A DNA stretch of 32,657 nt from Bacteroidales bacterium UBA7574 (GTDB lineage Bacteria > Bacteroidota > Bacteroidia > Bacteroidales > Paludibacteraceae). The position numbers were made by a program, and so were the translations under genes. The stretch is from the NCBI GenBank assembly GCA_002479035.1, contig DLLA01000090.1, positions 3,626 to 36,282 of the forward strand. The letters are read 5' to 3'. Positions 8,776 to 17,899 of this stretch are shown here, piece by piece; positions within the stretch are counted from its first letter, which is position 1, and each line of letters begins with the position of its first letter. The notes beneath the pieces are model-generated. The model saw only the letters and a list, made by a program, of their open reading frames with translations, searched no databases and was not told the DNA's origin.

Positions 8776-11007
8776 ATGAGACAACGATTATTGGTAGTAT
8801 TCTTCCTCATCTTCACGATGACGGCAAGCCCCATCCTTACGTGGACGGGCTCGGACGCTGTGGCAACGCTCAATGCTGCGCCACCCAAGAAACCTGCTGC
8901 CGCCAAGAAGCCGACGGCTTCAAAAACCAAACAAAAAACCAAACCCAAAGCCAAAAAGCAGACAGCAAAGCCCAAAGCCAAGAAACAGGCATCCAAGCCC
9001 GTGGCAACAAAACCCGCAACTCGGAAGTCCCAAGTGGCAAAGAGCAACAAACCCACCTCCAAACCGCAGACCAAACCGGCGAAGCAGAACCTCACTCCCG
9101 AAGAGGAGGCAGCGGCTTATCAGGAGCGCGTAGAGGAGGTACAACGCTACAACGCGCAGGTCGCCGCCTATATGAACCGCGACATCGCCCACCGTCTCGG
9201 CATCTGGGGACAGGCGGGCTACTCCGCTATCTTCCCCTCTGCCTTCACCTACGACGCGGACAACGCTCTCGGCTTTGACCCCAAAGCCGCAGGCTTCGTA
9301 GGAGGTGGCGGCGGTCTCGGCTACCAACTGCGCTACAAACGCTTCCTCTTCACCACGGGTGCCGAGTTCCAGATGTACAACTCCATCACCAATATCGCAC
9401 CGCTCTCGCGCACCTTCGCCGTCGAGCAGTACCCCTCCATGGAGTACACCTACTCCTACACCGACATGCGCGACCAATGGCAGGCGGGTTATATCCAAAT
9501 CCCCCTCATGTTCGGTATGGAACTCGACAAATGGTACTGGCAGGCGGGTGCCAAGGTCGGTATGAACATCCTCGGCTCATCGGCTCTCACCTCCACACTC
9601 TCCACCTCTATCAACGATGTGGAACTCATAGACGACCTGCAGAATATGTACACCCACGCCCTTGTGGACGACTATGCTGTGCCCGAGTTCAAGCAATCCG
9701 TCAAGTTCGGACTCAACACTGCTGTCGCTGCCGAGATAGGACTCAACATAGAGAATTGGGTAACCCCGAAAGCCAAAAAGCAGGGCAAAAAGACAAAGGG
9801 ACAACAGATAGCCGAGAACCTCCGCTACCGTGTCGCACTCTTTGCCGAATACGGTGTACTCAACATACAAAGCCCCGCCAACATCATCGGCGGCACCCTC
9901 AACGACATGCCCGCCGACTTCACCCCTGTCTTGGGACAGCAGTTGGCAAAGCCCGAGCAACTATATCAGAATGTGGCTTACACCTCCTCGCTGGCTACTA
10001 CCTCCGCTATGGCTGCCAAACTCAACCCCTTCATGGTGGGTGTCAAACTGGCTATGTTCTACGAACTGCCGCGTCAGGACAAGAAGATGCGCCCGATGCC
10101 TGTCGAACCCAAACCGCGTATGGCTGCCTTGGTCACCAATGCCGAGACGGGCAAGGCTATCGCAGGCGCACAAATCACTATCGAGCAACAGCCTTCGGGC
10201 AAGACCGTCAGCAAGGCTACCAATGGCAAGGGTACCATTATGACCCGCCTTGCCAAAGGTTCCTATAGGGTTGCCGCCAACAAACTCGGCTTCTTCCCGA
10301 GCGATACCATGGACTATCGCCATACCATGGACTTGGGTGATACGCTCCGTTTCAACCTCATACCCGAACCCAAGCCAATCATCTACACCTTGTGCGGCTA
10401 TGTGTTTGACTCCGAGACGCAACTGGCACTCAACGAAGCCGATGTCCGTATCGTATCCGCAGCCGACTCCACCGTCACCTACCGCGGCACCACGAATGAG
10501 GACGGTCTCTTCGTCAGCGATATGTTGGCAGGTGCATACACCATCAATGCCCTCAGTCAAGGCTACATGCCGCTCACCGAAACGGTACAATTCGAGCAGG
10601 ATACCCTTCGCTTCTTCATGACACGTATCAAGGAAGGTATCAAGGTGAAGATAAACCACCTCTACTTTGCTACCAACAAGACCGTTATCTTGCCGGAGTC
10701 CGAAGCAGCGATGAGCGACTTGGCGGACTTCCTGCGTGAGAACCCCACGGTAACCATCCGCATCACGGGTCACACCGATGCCATAGGTTCCGACGCGGCT
10801 AATATGAAGTTGTCCATAGGCCGTGCGAAGGCTGTCCGTGCCGACTTGATAGCCCGTGGTATTGATGCCGACCGCATCGAATACGATGGCAAGGGCAAGA
10901 CCGAACCTATCGCTTCCAATGATACCGAGGAAGGGCGTGCTCAGAACCGCCGTGTCGAATTCGAAATCACAGGCACCGCCGGCAAAGACATTCAGCAAAT
11001 TCAGTAA
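8776..11007 (+). CDS. Beta-barrel + two CarboxypepD_reg-like modules + OmpA domain protein
   Basis: 743 residues. Order: signal peptide (residues 1 to ~34); a Lys/Ala/Pro-rich segment (about 35-107) with almost no hydrophobic residues; an outer-membrane barrel (about 130-440) related to the protein encoded just upstream; two carboxypeptidase-regulatory-like beta-sandwiches (about 449-537 and 538-620, each with the TG/TN-x-(K/D)G turn and a final beta strand); and an OmpA-like peptidoglycan-binding domain (about 622-735) with GHTDAIGS and NRRVEFE. Asp668 and Arg725/726 fall where the family binds diaminopimelate. So the protein should link outer membrane and peptidoglycan. Its stop codon overlaps by one base (TAATG) an ATG of the next gene, arguing for co-transcription. 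Barrel-OmpA-regulatory combinations occur among T9SS accessory proteins, but I cannot name an orthologue. Confidence 0.85.
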   Translation: MRQRLLVVFFLIFTMTASPILTWTGSDAVATLNAAPPKKPAAAKKPTASKTKQKTKPKAKKQTAKPKAKKQASKPVATKPATRKSQVAKSNKPTSKPQTKPAKQNLTPEEEAAAYQERVEEVQRYNAQVAAYMNRDIAHRLGIWGQAGYSAIFPSAFTYDADNALGFDPKAAGFVGGGGGLGYQLRYKRFLFTTGAEFQMYNSITNIAPLSRTFAVEQYPSMEYTYSYTDMRDQWQAGYIQIPLMFGMELDKWYWQAGAKVGMNILGSSALTSTLSTSINDVELIDDLQNMYTHALVDDYAVPEFKQSVKFGLNTAVAAEIGLNIENWVTPKAKKQGKKTKGQQIAENLRYRVALFAEYGVLNIQSPANIIGGTLNDMPADFTPVLGQQLAKPEQLYQNVAYTSSLATTSAMAAKLNPFMVGVKLAMFYELPRQDKKMRPMPVEPKPRMAALVTNAETGKAIAGAQITIEQQPSGKTVSKATNGKGTIMTRLAKGSYRVAANKLGFFPSDTMDYRHTMDLGDTLRFNLIPEPKPIIYTLCGYVFDSETQLALNEADVRIVSAADSTVTYRGTTNEDGLFVSDMLAGAYTINALSQGYMPLTETVQFEQDTLRFFMTRIKEGIKVKINHLYFATNKTVILPESEAAMSDLADFLRENPTVTIRITGHTDAIGSDAANMKLSIGRAKAVRADLIARGIDADRIEYDGKGKTEPIASNDTEEGRAQNRRVEFEITGTAGKDIQQIQ

Positions 11008-11018
11008 TGCAACATTGT

Positions 11019-14000
11019 ATGCGTAAATATCTTATATTCATATCGTTTCTATTTTCAATCTCTGTGTTATGGGCACAGCAACCTATAACTGTGCCTTTTC
11101 AATGCAGTTTTGAGGATGACACGGAGATACAACAGATGTGGACGCTTAATCCTGATAGTAAAAAAGCGAATGACCAATGGATCGTGGGTGATGCCACGTT
11201 CTCGGACGGAGAACGCTCTTTGTATATCTCTACAAACAATGGTCTCACCACACAATATGGCGACAAACCAAATGTGGTAATGGCATACCAAACCATACGC
11301 TTCCCCAAGGCAGGAGCCTACAATATCTCCTTTGATTGGAAGTGTATTGGTGATGAGAGCAAGGCAAAACTGTATGTATGCATCATACCCAAGATATGGC
11401 TTTCTACAGGAATGTACAGCGACAATAAAGGCTCACATGGCTTATTGGATTGTGTTAGCGAGACTTCAGGATTGTTCACCAACCGCAATGTACTGTCCAG
11501 AATGAGCAAACTTACGGATGGCACCAACACGTATGAGTTCTTATATGGCAGCAAGAAATGGCAGAACTATTCCATTCGGGGAGATGGTGCTAATCCCGAA
11601 ACGAGTATTAGTGTCAACTCTTCTGCATTGAATACAGAGTTTGTCTTGGCATTTATTTGGGCTAACAACAATACGGAGAAGGACTCTTGCCGCACAGGAG
11701 CATGTATTGATAATATACAGATTGCGTCTGCCACTATCAAGAAACCGACCAATATGACAGCAGAGATGCACTGTGAGGACTCTACATTAGTGGTATCCTG
11801 GAAGTCTAATTCCCCCATCCACGACTTGGAAATCAAGAATGTGAATGCTACTGTATGGAGTAAGTTTACCAATATTACGGCGTCAGATGATATAGTGCAA
11901 ACGTATGCCATTCCCATGCGCGAGGAGGGAAATTTCAATATCCGCATTAGAGGATATCGGGGTACTGAAATCAGTGCTTATACCAGTTTGAATAACGTGG
12001 TTTATTGGTGTCCTGATAATCATTGTATCAATTATATTGATTTGACAGGTCCGGACACAAAGTGCCGCTATGGAGGTTCTGACGTATGGCCTAATCCTAA
12101 AACAATCGGAGTTCTTGACTTCGGAGAAGAGGCTGTAGAGAGTAGGCATACTATCAATTGGACTGAGGACAGAGTGGACCCGCTTACCACAGGCAGCAGG
12201 GATGCCTATGGGAAAAGTGTCCCCGGGTTACGAACTATACCTGATGGCTATCTGGCTTCGGTACGCTTGGGAAACTGGGAAAATGGTAGTGAAAGCGAAT
12301 CTGTTACCTATAACTTTGTTGTGGATTCAGTATCACAGGCTATTCTTATTCTGAAATACGCCATTGTGTTTGAAGACCCAAGCCACCCGGGCAAGCAGTG
12401 TTCTTTCAACATCGTGGTATTAGATTCATTGGACAGGAAGATTGACCCCACATGTGGTGAAGCCAACTTTGTGTTTGATAATGCCTCGCAATGGAATAAG
12501 ACTTCCAAGGAAGGTTATAATGACATCTATTGGAAGGATTGGACGGCTTTGGGATTGGACTTGCGCCGTTATCATGGTATGTCACTCAAAGTGCGCGTTA
12601 CCACTACCGACTGCGGACAGGGCGGGCACTTTGGTTATGCCTATTATGTGTTGGATTGTGTTTCTGCATCGTTGGAAACGGACAACTGCGGCAGTAGTTC
12701 CGAGATTGAGGTCAATGCTCCTGATGGCTTCAACTATACATGGACTGATTCTAAGGGAAATATCAAAGGACACGACCGTGTTCTCAAAGCGGACGCAGGC
12801 TATGAAGTTTATACTTGTGAGGCCTGTATGAAAGAAGCCTCTGATTGTTGCTTTCTGCTGTCCACGGACTTGGCACCGCGCTATCCTGCACCGCAGTTTG
12901 AGTGGAGACAAGTCCCGCAACAATGCAGGAATTATATTCAGTTCACCAATCGTAGTCATGTCTTGATACGATATGCAGATGGAGAAAAGCATACACAGGA
13001 GGCTTGTGACCAAATTACATGGGATTTTACTACGAAAGCAGGTTCTTCAAGCACACCGGCTGACAATCCTATAGTGGAGTGTGATGCAGATGGGGATACT
13101 ATCATAGTAACTTTGCGTGCTGTTTTGGGAGGCGGGCAATGTGATAGTACATTGCTGGATACACTTATCATACCTTCTATCAAAACGAAAGACAGCACCA
13201 TTGTGGCATCTATCTGTGAAGGTGAAACGTATATCTTCGCACAGCAAGGATATAGCGAAACGGGCATATACCAAGACTCTAAACTGAACATGGCAGGCTG
13301 TGATAGTATTACATTCCTTGATTTGACGGTTCACAAGAAAAGTCCGATACAATATATTAGCGATACAGTATGTTCATCCAACTTGCCGTATGTTCTTAAC
13401 GGATTGAGTTATATCTATTCGGATACATATCAGCAGAACTTACTCAATATGTATGGATGTGATAGTATTGTCAATCTCTCACTTCAAGTAATAAACAAAT
13501 TCGTGGTAGAGGTGGATAGTTTGCCTGCATTGTGTGCAGACGGAGAGGAACTTGTTATTGACTACACAATGATGCAGGGGCATTTTGATAGTCTCGCCAT
13601 TCGGTTCACAACCACGACACCGCAGTCTGTGTTCTATGATCAAATGATATATGATACGCTCCAAACACAAGTCGTATATCCCTATACTGACAGTATTCTG
13701 CCCGACCACTACCATGTGCAACTCGAGTTCTACCAGCACCATTCGTGTGGAAACCAAGTATTTGACTTGGATTTTGATGTGCAGTATCGTGCCTCTATCG
13801 TGGAGCAGAAGTGGAACGATGTATTGGCTATTCTTAATAATAAGTACAATGGAGGCTATACATTCACAGCATATCAGTGGTACAAAGATGGTATGCCTTT
13901 AACAGGGGAGACAGGACCATATCTCTATCAGCCTTTGGATACCACCTCTGAATACAGTGTCGCACTCACTCGTTCAGATGGTACCACCATTAAGAGCTGC

Positions 14001-14267
14001 GCTTTTATGCCTACTATACGGACAGACAAAATGACTTTTCCTACATTAGCAACTGCAGCACAGCGTTTACCGATTCGAAGAGCATCGTTTGAATCAGTTG
14101 TTACGCTAGTAAACATTTATACTATGCAGGGACAACGTTATTCTTCCACCATTATTCTGGATGGTGAAGGATATGTCATAGCACCAACATTACAAGGTAG
14201 TTATTTGGTGGAGATGCAATTCCTAAATGGCGAATCGCATGCACAATATCTTACGGTTACTCAATAA
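11019..14267 (+). CDS. Large T9SS-type surface protein (paralogue 1)
   Basis: I chose the ATG at 11019 (1082 residues) because it puts a good signal peptide at the start (MRKYLIFISFLFSISVLWAQ); an upstream ATG at 11007, overlapping the previous stop, would add only MQHC. After the signal come a MAM/anchor-J-like beta-sandwich (to ~residue 240), an Fn3-like module, a conserved module of unknown name (nt ~12120-12660: ASVRLGNW, WKDWT, GGHFGYAY), an Ig/PKD-like stretch, two GCDSI units (Cys codons near 13302 and 13458), a YQWYKDG motif, and a C-terminal domain that looks like a T9SS sorting domain (VNIYTMQGQ ... GSYLVEMQF). It aligns through most of its length with the next gene. Function unknown; secreted and surface-attached is the likely state. 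Confidence 0.8.
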   Translation: MRKYLIFISFLFSISVLWAQQPITVPFQCSFEDDTEIQQMWTLNPDSKKANDQWIVGDATFSDGERSLYISTNNGLTTQYGDKPNVVMAYQTIRFPKAGAYNISFDWKCIGDESKAKLYVCIIPKIWLSTGMYSDNKGSHGLLDCVSETSGLFTNRNVLSRMSKLTDGTNTYEFLYGSKKWQNYSIRGDGANPETSISVNSSALNTEFVLAFIWANNNTEKDSCRTGACIDNIQIASATIKKPTNMTAEMHCEDSTLVVSWKSNSPIHDLEIKNVNATVWSKFTNITASDDIVQTYAIPMREEGNFNIRIRGYRGTEISAYTSLNNVVYWCPDNHCINYIDLTGPDTKCRYGGSDVWPNPKTIGVLDFGEEAVESRHTINWTEDRVDPLTTGSRDAYGKSVPGLRTIPDGYLASVRLGNWENGSESESVTYNFVVDSVSQAILILKYAIVFEDPSHPGKQCSFNIVVLDSLDRKIDPTCGEANFVFDNASQWNKTSKEGYNDIYWKDWTALGLDLRRYHGMSLKVRVTTTDCGQGGHFGYAYYVLDCVSASLETDNCGSSSEIEVNAPDGFNYTWTDSKGNIKGHDRVLKADAGYEVYTCEACMKEASDCCFLLSTDLAPRYPAPQFEWRQVPQQCRNYIQFTNRSHVLIRYADGEKHTQEACDQITWDFTTKAGSSSTPADNPIVECDADGDTIIVTLRAVLGGGQCDSTLLDTLIIPSIKTKDSTIVASICEGETYIFAQQGYSETGIYQDSKLNMAGCDSITFLDLTVHKKSPIQYISDTVCSSNLPYVLNGLSYIYSDTYQQNLLNMYGCDSIVNLSLQVINKFVVEVDSLPALCADGEELVIDYTMMQGHFDSLAIRFTTTTPQSVFYDQMIYDTLQTQVVYPYTDSILPDHYHVQLEFYQHHSCGNQVFDLDFDVQYRASIVEQKWNDVLAILNNKYNGGYTFTAYQWYKDGMPLTGETGPYLYQPLDTTSEYSVALTRSDGTTIKSCAFMPTIRTDKMTFPTLATAAQRLPIRRASFESVVTLVNIYTMQGQRYSSTIILDGEGYVIAPTLQGSYLVEMQFLNGESHAQYLTVTQ

Positions 14268-14311
14268 TTGGAAGTTATAAATTAAATAGTAAAACTCATT
14301 ATAAACAGATT

Positions 14312-17300
14312 ATGAAAGTCAGTCGATATATTATTTTGATGTGTGCCGTATTGGGCATCACATATATGCAGGCACAAGTTGCAGCCTCGTACACTTGTAA
14401 TTTTGAAGATAGTATCCAAAACAAAACATGGGTACTGGAGAATGGTTATGAGGCGAAGGAAGTGCCTAACAAGTGGTTTATTGGTAGTGCTATCAACAAT
14501 GGAGGTGCGCAATGTCTGTATATTACTGCAGATACAGGCAGGACAGCAGGATACGTAGCATTCTCTTCTGTGGCAGTAGCCTATACCGATATTACGTTGG
14601 ATGCCGGTACGTATGACATTGCATTTGACTGGTGTGCATTGGGTTATTCTGATGGTGCCGAGGGCTTGTATGTGGCATGGGCACCGGATGAATTATTAGG
14701 TTCTCCCGTTGAGTTGTTTTATAATAAAAGTGCTACTCTTACGGATGATATGAAAAGGTGTGCATTGCCGGAACAAGGTGAACCTGATTGCTTGGCAGGC
14801 AGTGGTGTTTGGAAAACATATCGTACTAAAATAACATCCGATGGTAAACACCACCGGTTGGCATTCTACTGGGTCACAAATAGCCTTTATACTGTATTTA
14901 ATCCTGGTGCATGTGTGGACAATATATCCATTATACATAGCGGGAAATGTCCTATTCCAACATCCTTAAAAACAACAAAACTGGGCAATCAACGAATACA
15001 AGTGGATTGGGAAGGAACCAGTCCCAACTATGAAGTACGATGTTATGCGCATACTACCAAAACATGGTCAACCCAAGTGGTGTCTGACACAACAGCCATT
15101 TTCTCTGGCATACCGGATGGCGTATGTGATTTCTATGTAAGTGCTCTGTGTGAAGATAGCCTGAAAAGTATATCAGCACAAATATCTGAGTTCCTGTATG
15201 ACCCGAATAATCATTGCATTGATTATCTTACATTGGATAGCACTAACTGCTTTGTTTCCGACCAGTCGGTACAAGGAACGGCAGTTGCAGACTTAACTTG
15301 GAGTCCCAAGAAAGTGGACTATGGATATGCTTCTCAAGGTAGTCGTCATACCATTCATACACGTCAAGACGAAATGGACCCACGTACCTGTGGAGGACTT
15401 AAAACTGTTCCCGATGGAGAGATTGCCTCTGTGCGTCTTGGTAACTGGAATACGGGCGGAGAGGCTGAACGCATAGAGTATAAGTTTCATGTAGATGCTT
15501 CAGTTAATCCTGTGTTGGTACTTAAGTATGCTGTTGTTCTTCAAAAACCAGGTGAGACTTGTCACCCGAATCCAGGTTTCCTATTACGTGTGTTGGATAA
15601 GAACGGGCGTTTGGTGTCCAAGTGTGCATCTGCAGATTTCGACTTCAAGGCTGCTGCGGCAGCAGATTGGAATGCATGCACCAAATCAATCGAAGTACGT
15701 TGGAAAGACTGGACTACGGTAGGGGTGAACTTGGCTGACTATGACGGAGAGACACTTACTGTTCAACTGACCACCTACGACTGCGGTGGCGGTGGGCATT
15801 ATGGCTATGCTTATTTCACATTGGGTTGCTCTGATGGGCAGTTGTCGGGTATGTCGTGCGCCACCGAGAATCTGAAGTTCACTGCACCCGACGGATTCAA
15901 TTATCGTTGGTACAAAGTGACAGAGCCTACCAAGATATTAGGGCGTCAACAGACGTTTGAAGTAACACCTAATGATACCTGCCACTACAAGGTGGACCTG
16001 ATGTTTGCACAAGACTCAACCTGCTATTTCTCATTGACGGCATCTGCACAGCCTTATCAGCCGGTTGCAAAAGCAACTTACAAACGTACTCCTCACGATT
16101 GCATCAATGAAGTACAATTCACTAACGTCAGTTATGTGAAAGAGACTAACCAAATCACCGGTGAAGAGACCAATACCGGTAAGCCTGTTGATTGGATACT
16201 ATGGGACTTCGGCGATGGCACCACATCATTTGAGCATAACCCCACGCACGTATTCTCCAATAGTGGACAAAAGATGAATGTCAAACTGATTGCTCACATA
16301 TCAACCTGTGTGGACACATTGCATATCAACGATTATCTGCCTGCCATCGGTACGCAATATGACACCATTCCTGTGCAGCAATGCTTTGGCACGGACTATA
16401 CGTACACATACACAGACTCTGTGAACCAATCCCATACAGATACACTCACAGAATCCGGCTTGTACACGTACATGCTCAAAGCCTATACAGGGTGCGATAG
16501 TCTGGTGACTATCAATCTGAATATGACGGATACACTATATACTCTGATAGATACACTGATTATGCGTGATGAGACATACACAGTCGGAAACCAAACGTTC
16601 TCTGAAACAGGCGTTTATAGAATCCCGCTCATCGCTACATCAGGGTGTGATAGTGTGGTAACTCTGAAATTGAGAGTGTACAACAGTTTGAAAGTCACGG
16701 GTGACACACTATTGTATGCATGTCATGGGGACCCGTCTGTGACATACAATTACCGGTTTACACAGGGGTGGACCAACCTTTATTCACTGATATTTGAGGA
16801 ACCACAATTCACACCTGTTCACCATGATACGTTGCACTCTGAAACCGAGTTGGATATTCTCTTGCCCACGACTTTGCACCCTGATAAATATCATGGTCAA
16901 ATGACATTTGTGGATAGTATCAGTGGGGATGTAACGATACCGTTTGTGCTGGAGTTGCGCTATAATAGTGAAGTCTTGACCCAACGTTGGAATGATGTGC
17001 TGGCAGTGCGCAATGAGGAGTATAATGGTGGTTTTGAATTTGTCGGGTATCAGTGGTACAAGGACGGGCAACCTATTGAAGGGGCTACGGAGTCGTACTA
17101 CTATGTGCAGGAGGGATTGGACGCGAAGGCTGAATATAGTGCGCTGTTGACTCGCGCAGGGGATAGCCTGCAGTTGATGACCTGTGCCATAGTGCCTCAG
17201 TTGATATCTGAGATGGAAGTGCCGAATGTGCCTACGCTGGTTGAGAAGGGCAAACGTGTGCCTATTATCGGGCGGTATGCGTCTTCGGTAAATGGTGTGG

Positions 17301-17452
17301 CACGCTGGATGACGATTTATGGTGTGGTGATTGACGAGCAGACTATACTTGGCGGCGAAGGTATCTATGCCCCCCATTTGGAAGGAATGTATCTGCTGAC
17401 CATACAGGACGAGAAAAGCCGACAGACTACGTACCATGTGGTGGTGAAGTAG
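14312..17452 (+). CDS. Large T9SS-type surface protein with PKD domain (paralogue 2)
   Basis: 1046 residues. Signal peptide MKVSRYIILMCAVLGITYMQAQ, then the same order as its upstream neighbour: anchor-J-like beta-sandwich, Fn3-like module (CPIPTSL ... VDWEG), the ASVRLGNW / WKDWT / GGHYGYAY module (nt ~15330-15830), an Ig-like piece, a clear PKD domain (WDFGDGTT from nt ~16201, then NPTHVFSNSG), two GCDS(L/V) units, GYQWYKDG, and a sorting-like C-terminus (MTIYGVV ... GMYLLTIQD). It starts 44 nt after the preceding gene. PKD domains in Bacteroidetes surface proteins usually serve protein-protein or glycan contacts. The shared layout says this pair arose by tandem duplication; the substrate is unknown. 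Confidence 0.8.
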   Translation: MKVSRYIILMCAVLGITYMQAQVAASYTCNFEDSIQNKTWVLENGYEAKEVPNKWFIGSAINNGGAQCLYITADTGRTAGYVAFSSVAVAYTDITLDAGTYDIAFDWCALGYSDGAEGLYVAWAPDELLGSPVELFYNKSATLTDDMKRCALPEQGEPDCLAGSGVWKTYRTKITSDGKHHRLAFYWVTNSLYTVFNPGACVDNISIIHSGKCPIPTSLKTTKLGNQRIQVDWEGTSPNYEVRCYAHTTKTWSTQVVSDTTAIFSGIPDGVCDFYVSALCEDSLKSISAQISEFLYDPNNHCIDYLTLDSTNCFVSDQSVQGTAVADLTWSPKKVDYGYASQGSRHTIHTRQDEMDPRTCGGLKTVPDGEIASVRLGNWNTGGEAERIEYKFHVDASVNPVLVLKYAVVLQKPGETCHPNPGFLLRVLDKNGRLVSKCASADFDFKAAAAADWNACTKSIEVRWKDWTTVGVNLADYDGETLTVQLTTYDCGGGGHYGYAYFTLGCSDGQLSGMSCATENLKFTAPDGFNYRWYKVTEPTKILGRQQTFEVTPNDTCHYKVDLMFAQDSTCYFSLTASAQPYQPVAKATYKRTPHDCINEVQFTNVSYVKETNQITGEETNTGKPVDWILWDFGDGTTSFEHNPTHVFSNSGQKMNVKLIAHISTCVDTLHINDYLPAIGTQYDTIPVQQCFGTDYTYTYTDSVNQSHTDTLTESGLYTYMLKAYTGCDSLVTINLNMTDTLYTLIDTLIMRDETYTVGNQTFSETGVYRIPLIATSGCDSVVTLKLRVYNSLKVTGDTLLYACHGDPSVTYNYRFTQGWTNLYSLIFEEPQFTPVHHDTLHSETELDILLPTTLHPDKYHGQMTFVDSISGDVTIPFVLELRYNSEVLTQRWNDVLAVRNEEYNGGFEFVGYQWYKDGQPIEGATESYYYVQEGLDAKAEYSALLTRAGDSLQLMTCAIVPQLISEMEVPNVPTLVEKGKRVPIIGRYASSVNGVARWMTIYGVVIDEQTILGGEGIYAPHLEGMYLLTIQDEKSRQTTYHVVVK

Positions 17453-17551
17453 GGTAGGGGCTTGTGCGTAGTGCGTAATGGTATATTCTGGAATAGGCAA
17501 ACATGTGCCAATATCATTGTAGTGGAAAAGTGAATAAAATGTATATGTTTA

Positions 17552-17583
17552 TTTGCACACGTGAAAAAAAAGCACTACCTTTG
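17552..17583 (+). promoter_or_regulatory. Bacteroidetes-type sigma promoter for tRNA-Leu/rpsU
   Basis: TTTG at 17552-17555 and TACCTTTG at 17576-17583 are separated by 20 nt, an exact fit to the Bacteroidetes housekeeping promoter (TTTG-N19-21-TAnnTTTG). Transcription should begin about 7 nt further on. The leader then has a small hairpin (17587-17605) with a GTGA loop and a bulged C before the tRNA starts at 17640. Confidence 0.8.
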
Positions 17584-17639
17584 CAGCCGCTTTCGTGAGA
17601 AACGGTTCATCGTAAGGTGAGCGGTGACTCAAAGGAGTG

Positions 17640-17723
17640 GCCCAGATGGCGGAATCGGTAGACGCGCTGGTCTCAAACACCAGTAGGTTCACCCCTGTGC
17701 CGGTTCGACCCCGGCTCTGGGTA
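17640..17723 (+). tRNA. tRNA-Leu (CAA anticodon)
   Basis: It folds as a class II tRNA. The acceptor arm pairs 17640-17646 with 17716-17722 (first pair G-U) and the discriminator A is at 17723. The D-arm (GGCGGAATCGGTAGACGC) is standard for tRNA-Leu. The anticodon stem CTGGT/ACCAG holds the loop CTCAAAC, anticodon CAA, reading UUG codons. A long variable arm follows, then the T-arm GCCGG-TTCGACC-CCGGC. The 3' CCA is not encoded (genomic bases are CAG), so it must be added after transcription. Length 84 nt. Confidence 0.95.
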
Positions 17724-17726
17724 CAG

Positions 17727-17757
17727 AAGACTGCCTGACGATATGTTAGGCAGTCTT
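17727..17757 (+). terminator. Hairpin after tRNA-Leu, possible terminator or processing site
   Basis: A 13-bp stem (17727-17739 with 17745-17757, one G-T pair) with loop GATAT follows the tRNA by 3 nt. The run after it is only CTTTGTGG, a weak U-tract, so termination may be partial. I see no consensus promoter between here and rpsU, so read-through into rpsU is plausible. Confidence 0.6.
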
Positions 17758-17884
17758 TGTGGAAAAGAATATAGAATAGTGCTCATGAATGTGAGCAAGA
17801 TTGTAGAACCATAAAAAGGTCAGGCGACAGACTTAAACAGCCGCTATCACTCGGAACAGGCCAAATGCCCGGAGAGTAACCGAA

Positions 17885-17892
17885 AAGGAGGT
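17885..17892 (+). promoter_or_regulatory. Strong Shine-Dalgarno of rpsU
   Basis: AAGGAGGT lies 7 nt before the ATG at 17900. It is the only strong SD before any gene in the window; all other starts have A-rich or A/C-rich upstream sequence. In Bacteroidetes the anti-SD of 16S rRNA is normally masked by a pocket that includes bS21, and the SD before rpsU is known in Flavobacterium johnsoniae to let bS21-deficient ribosomes favour this mRNA. Confidence 0.85.
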
Positions 17893-17899
17893 GTATGCG

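Noticed and set aside
9961..10998. 345-codon minus-strand open frame opposite the OmpA protein
   Set aside because: Antisense shadow; no start context, no motif, and the plus strand encodes clear regulatory-like and OmpA domains.
17891..17899. GTG start for rpsU at 17891
   Set aside because: It overlaps the SD sequence; ATG 17900 gives the conserved MIIVPV start at correct SD spacing.
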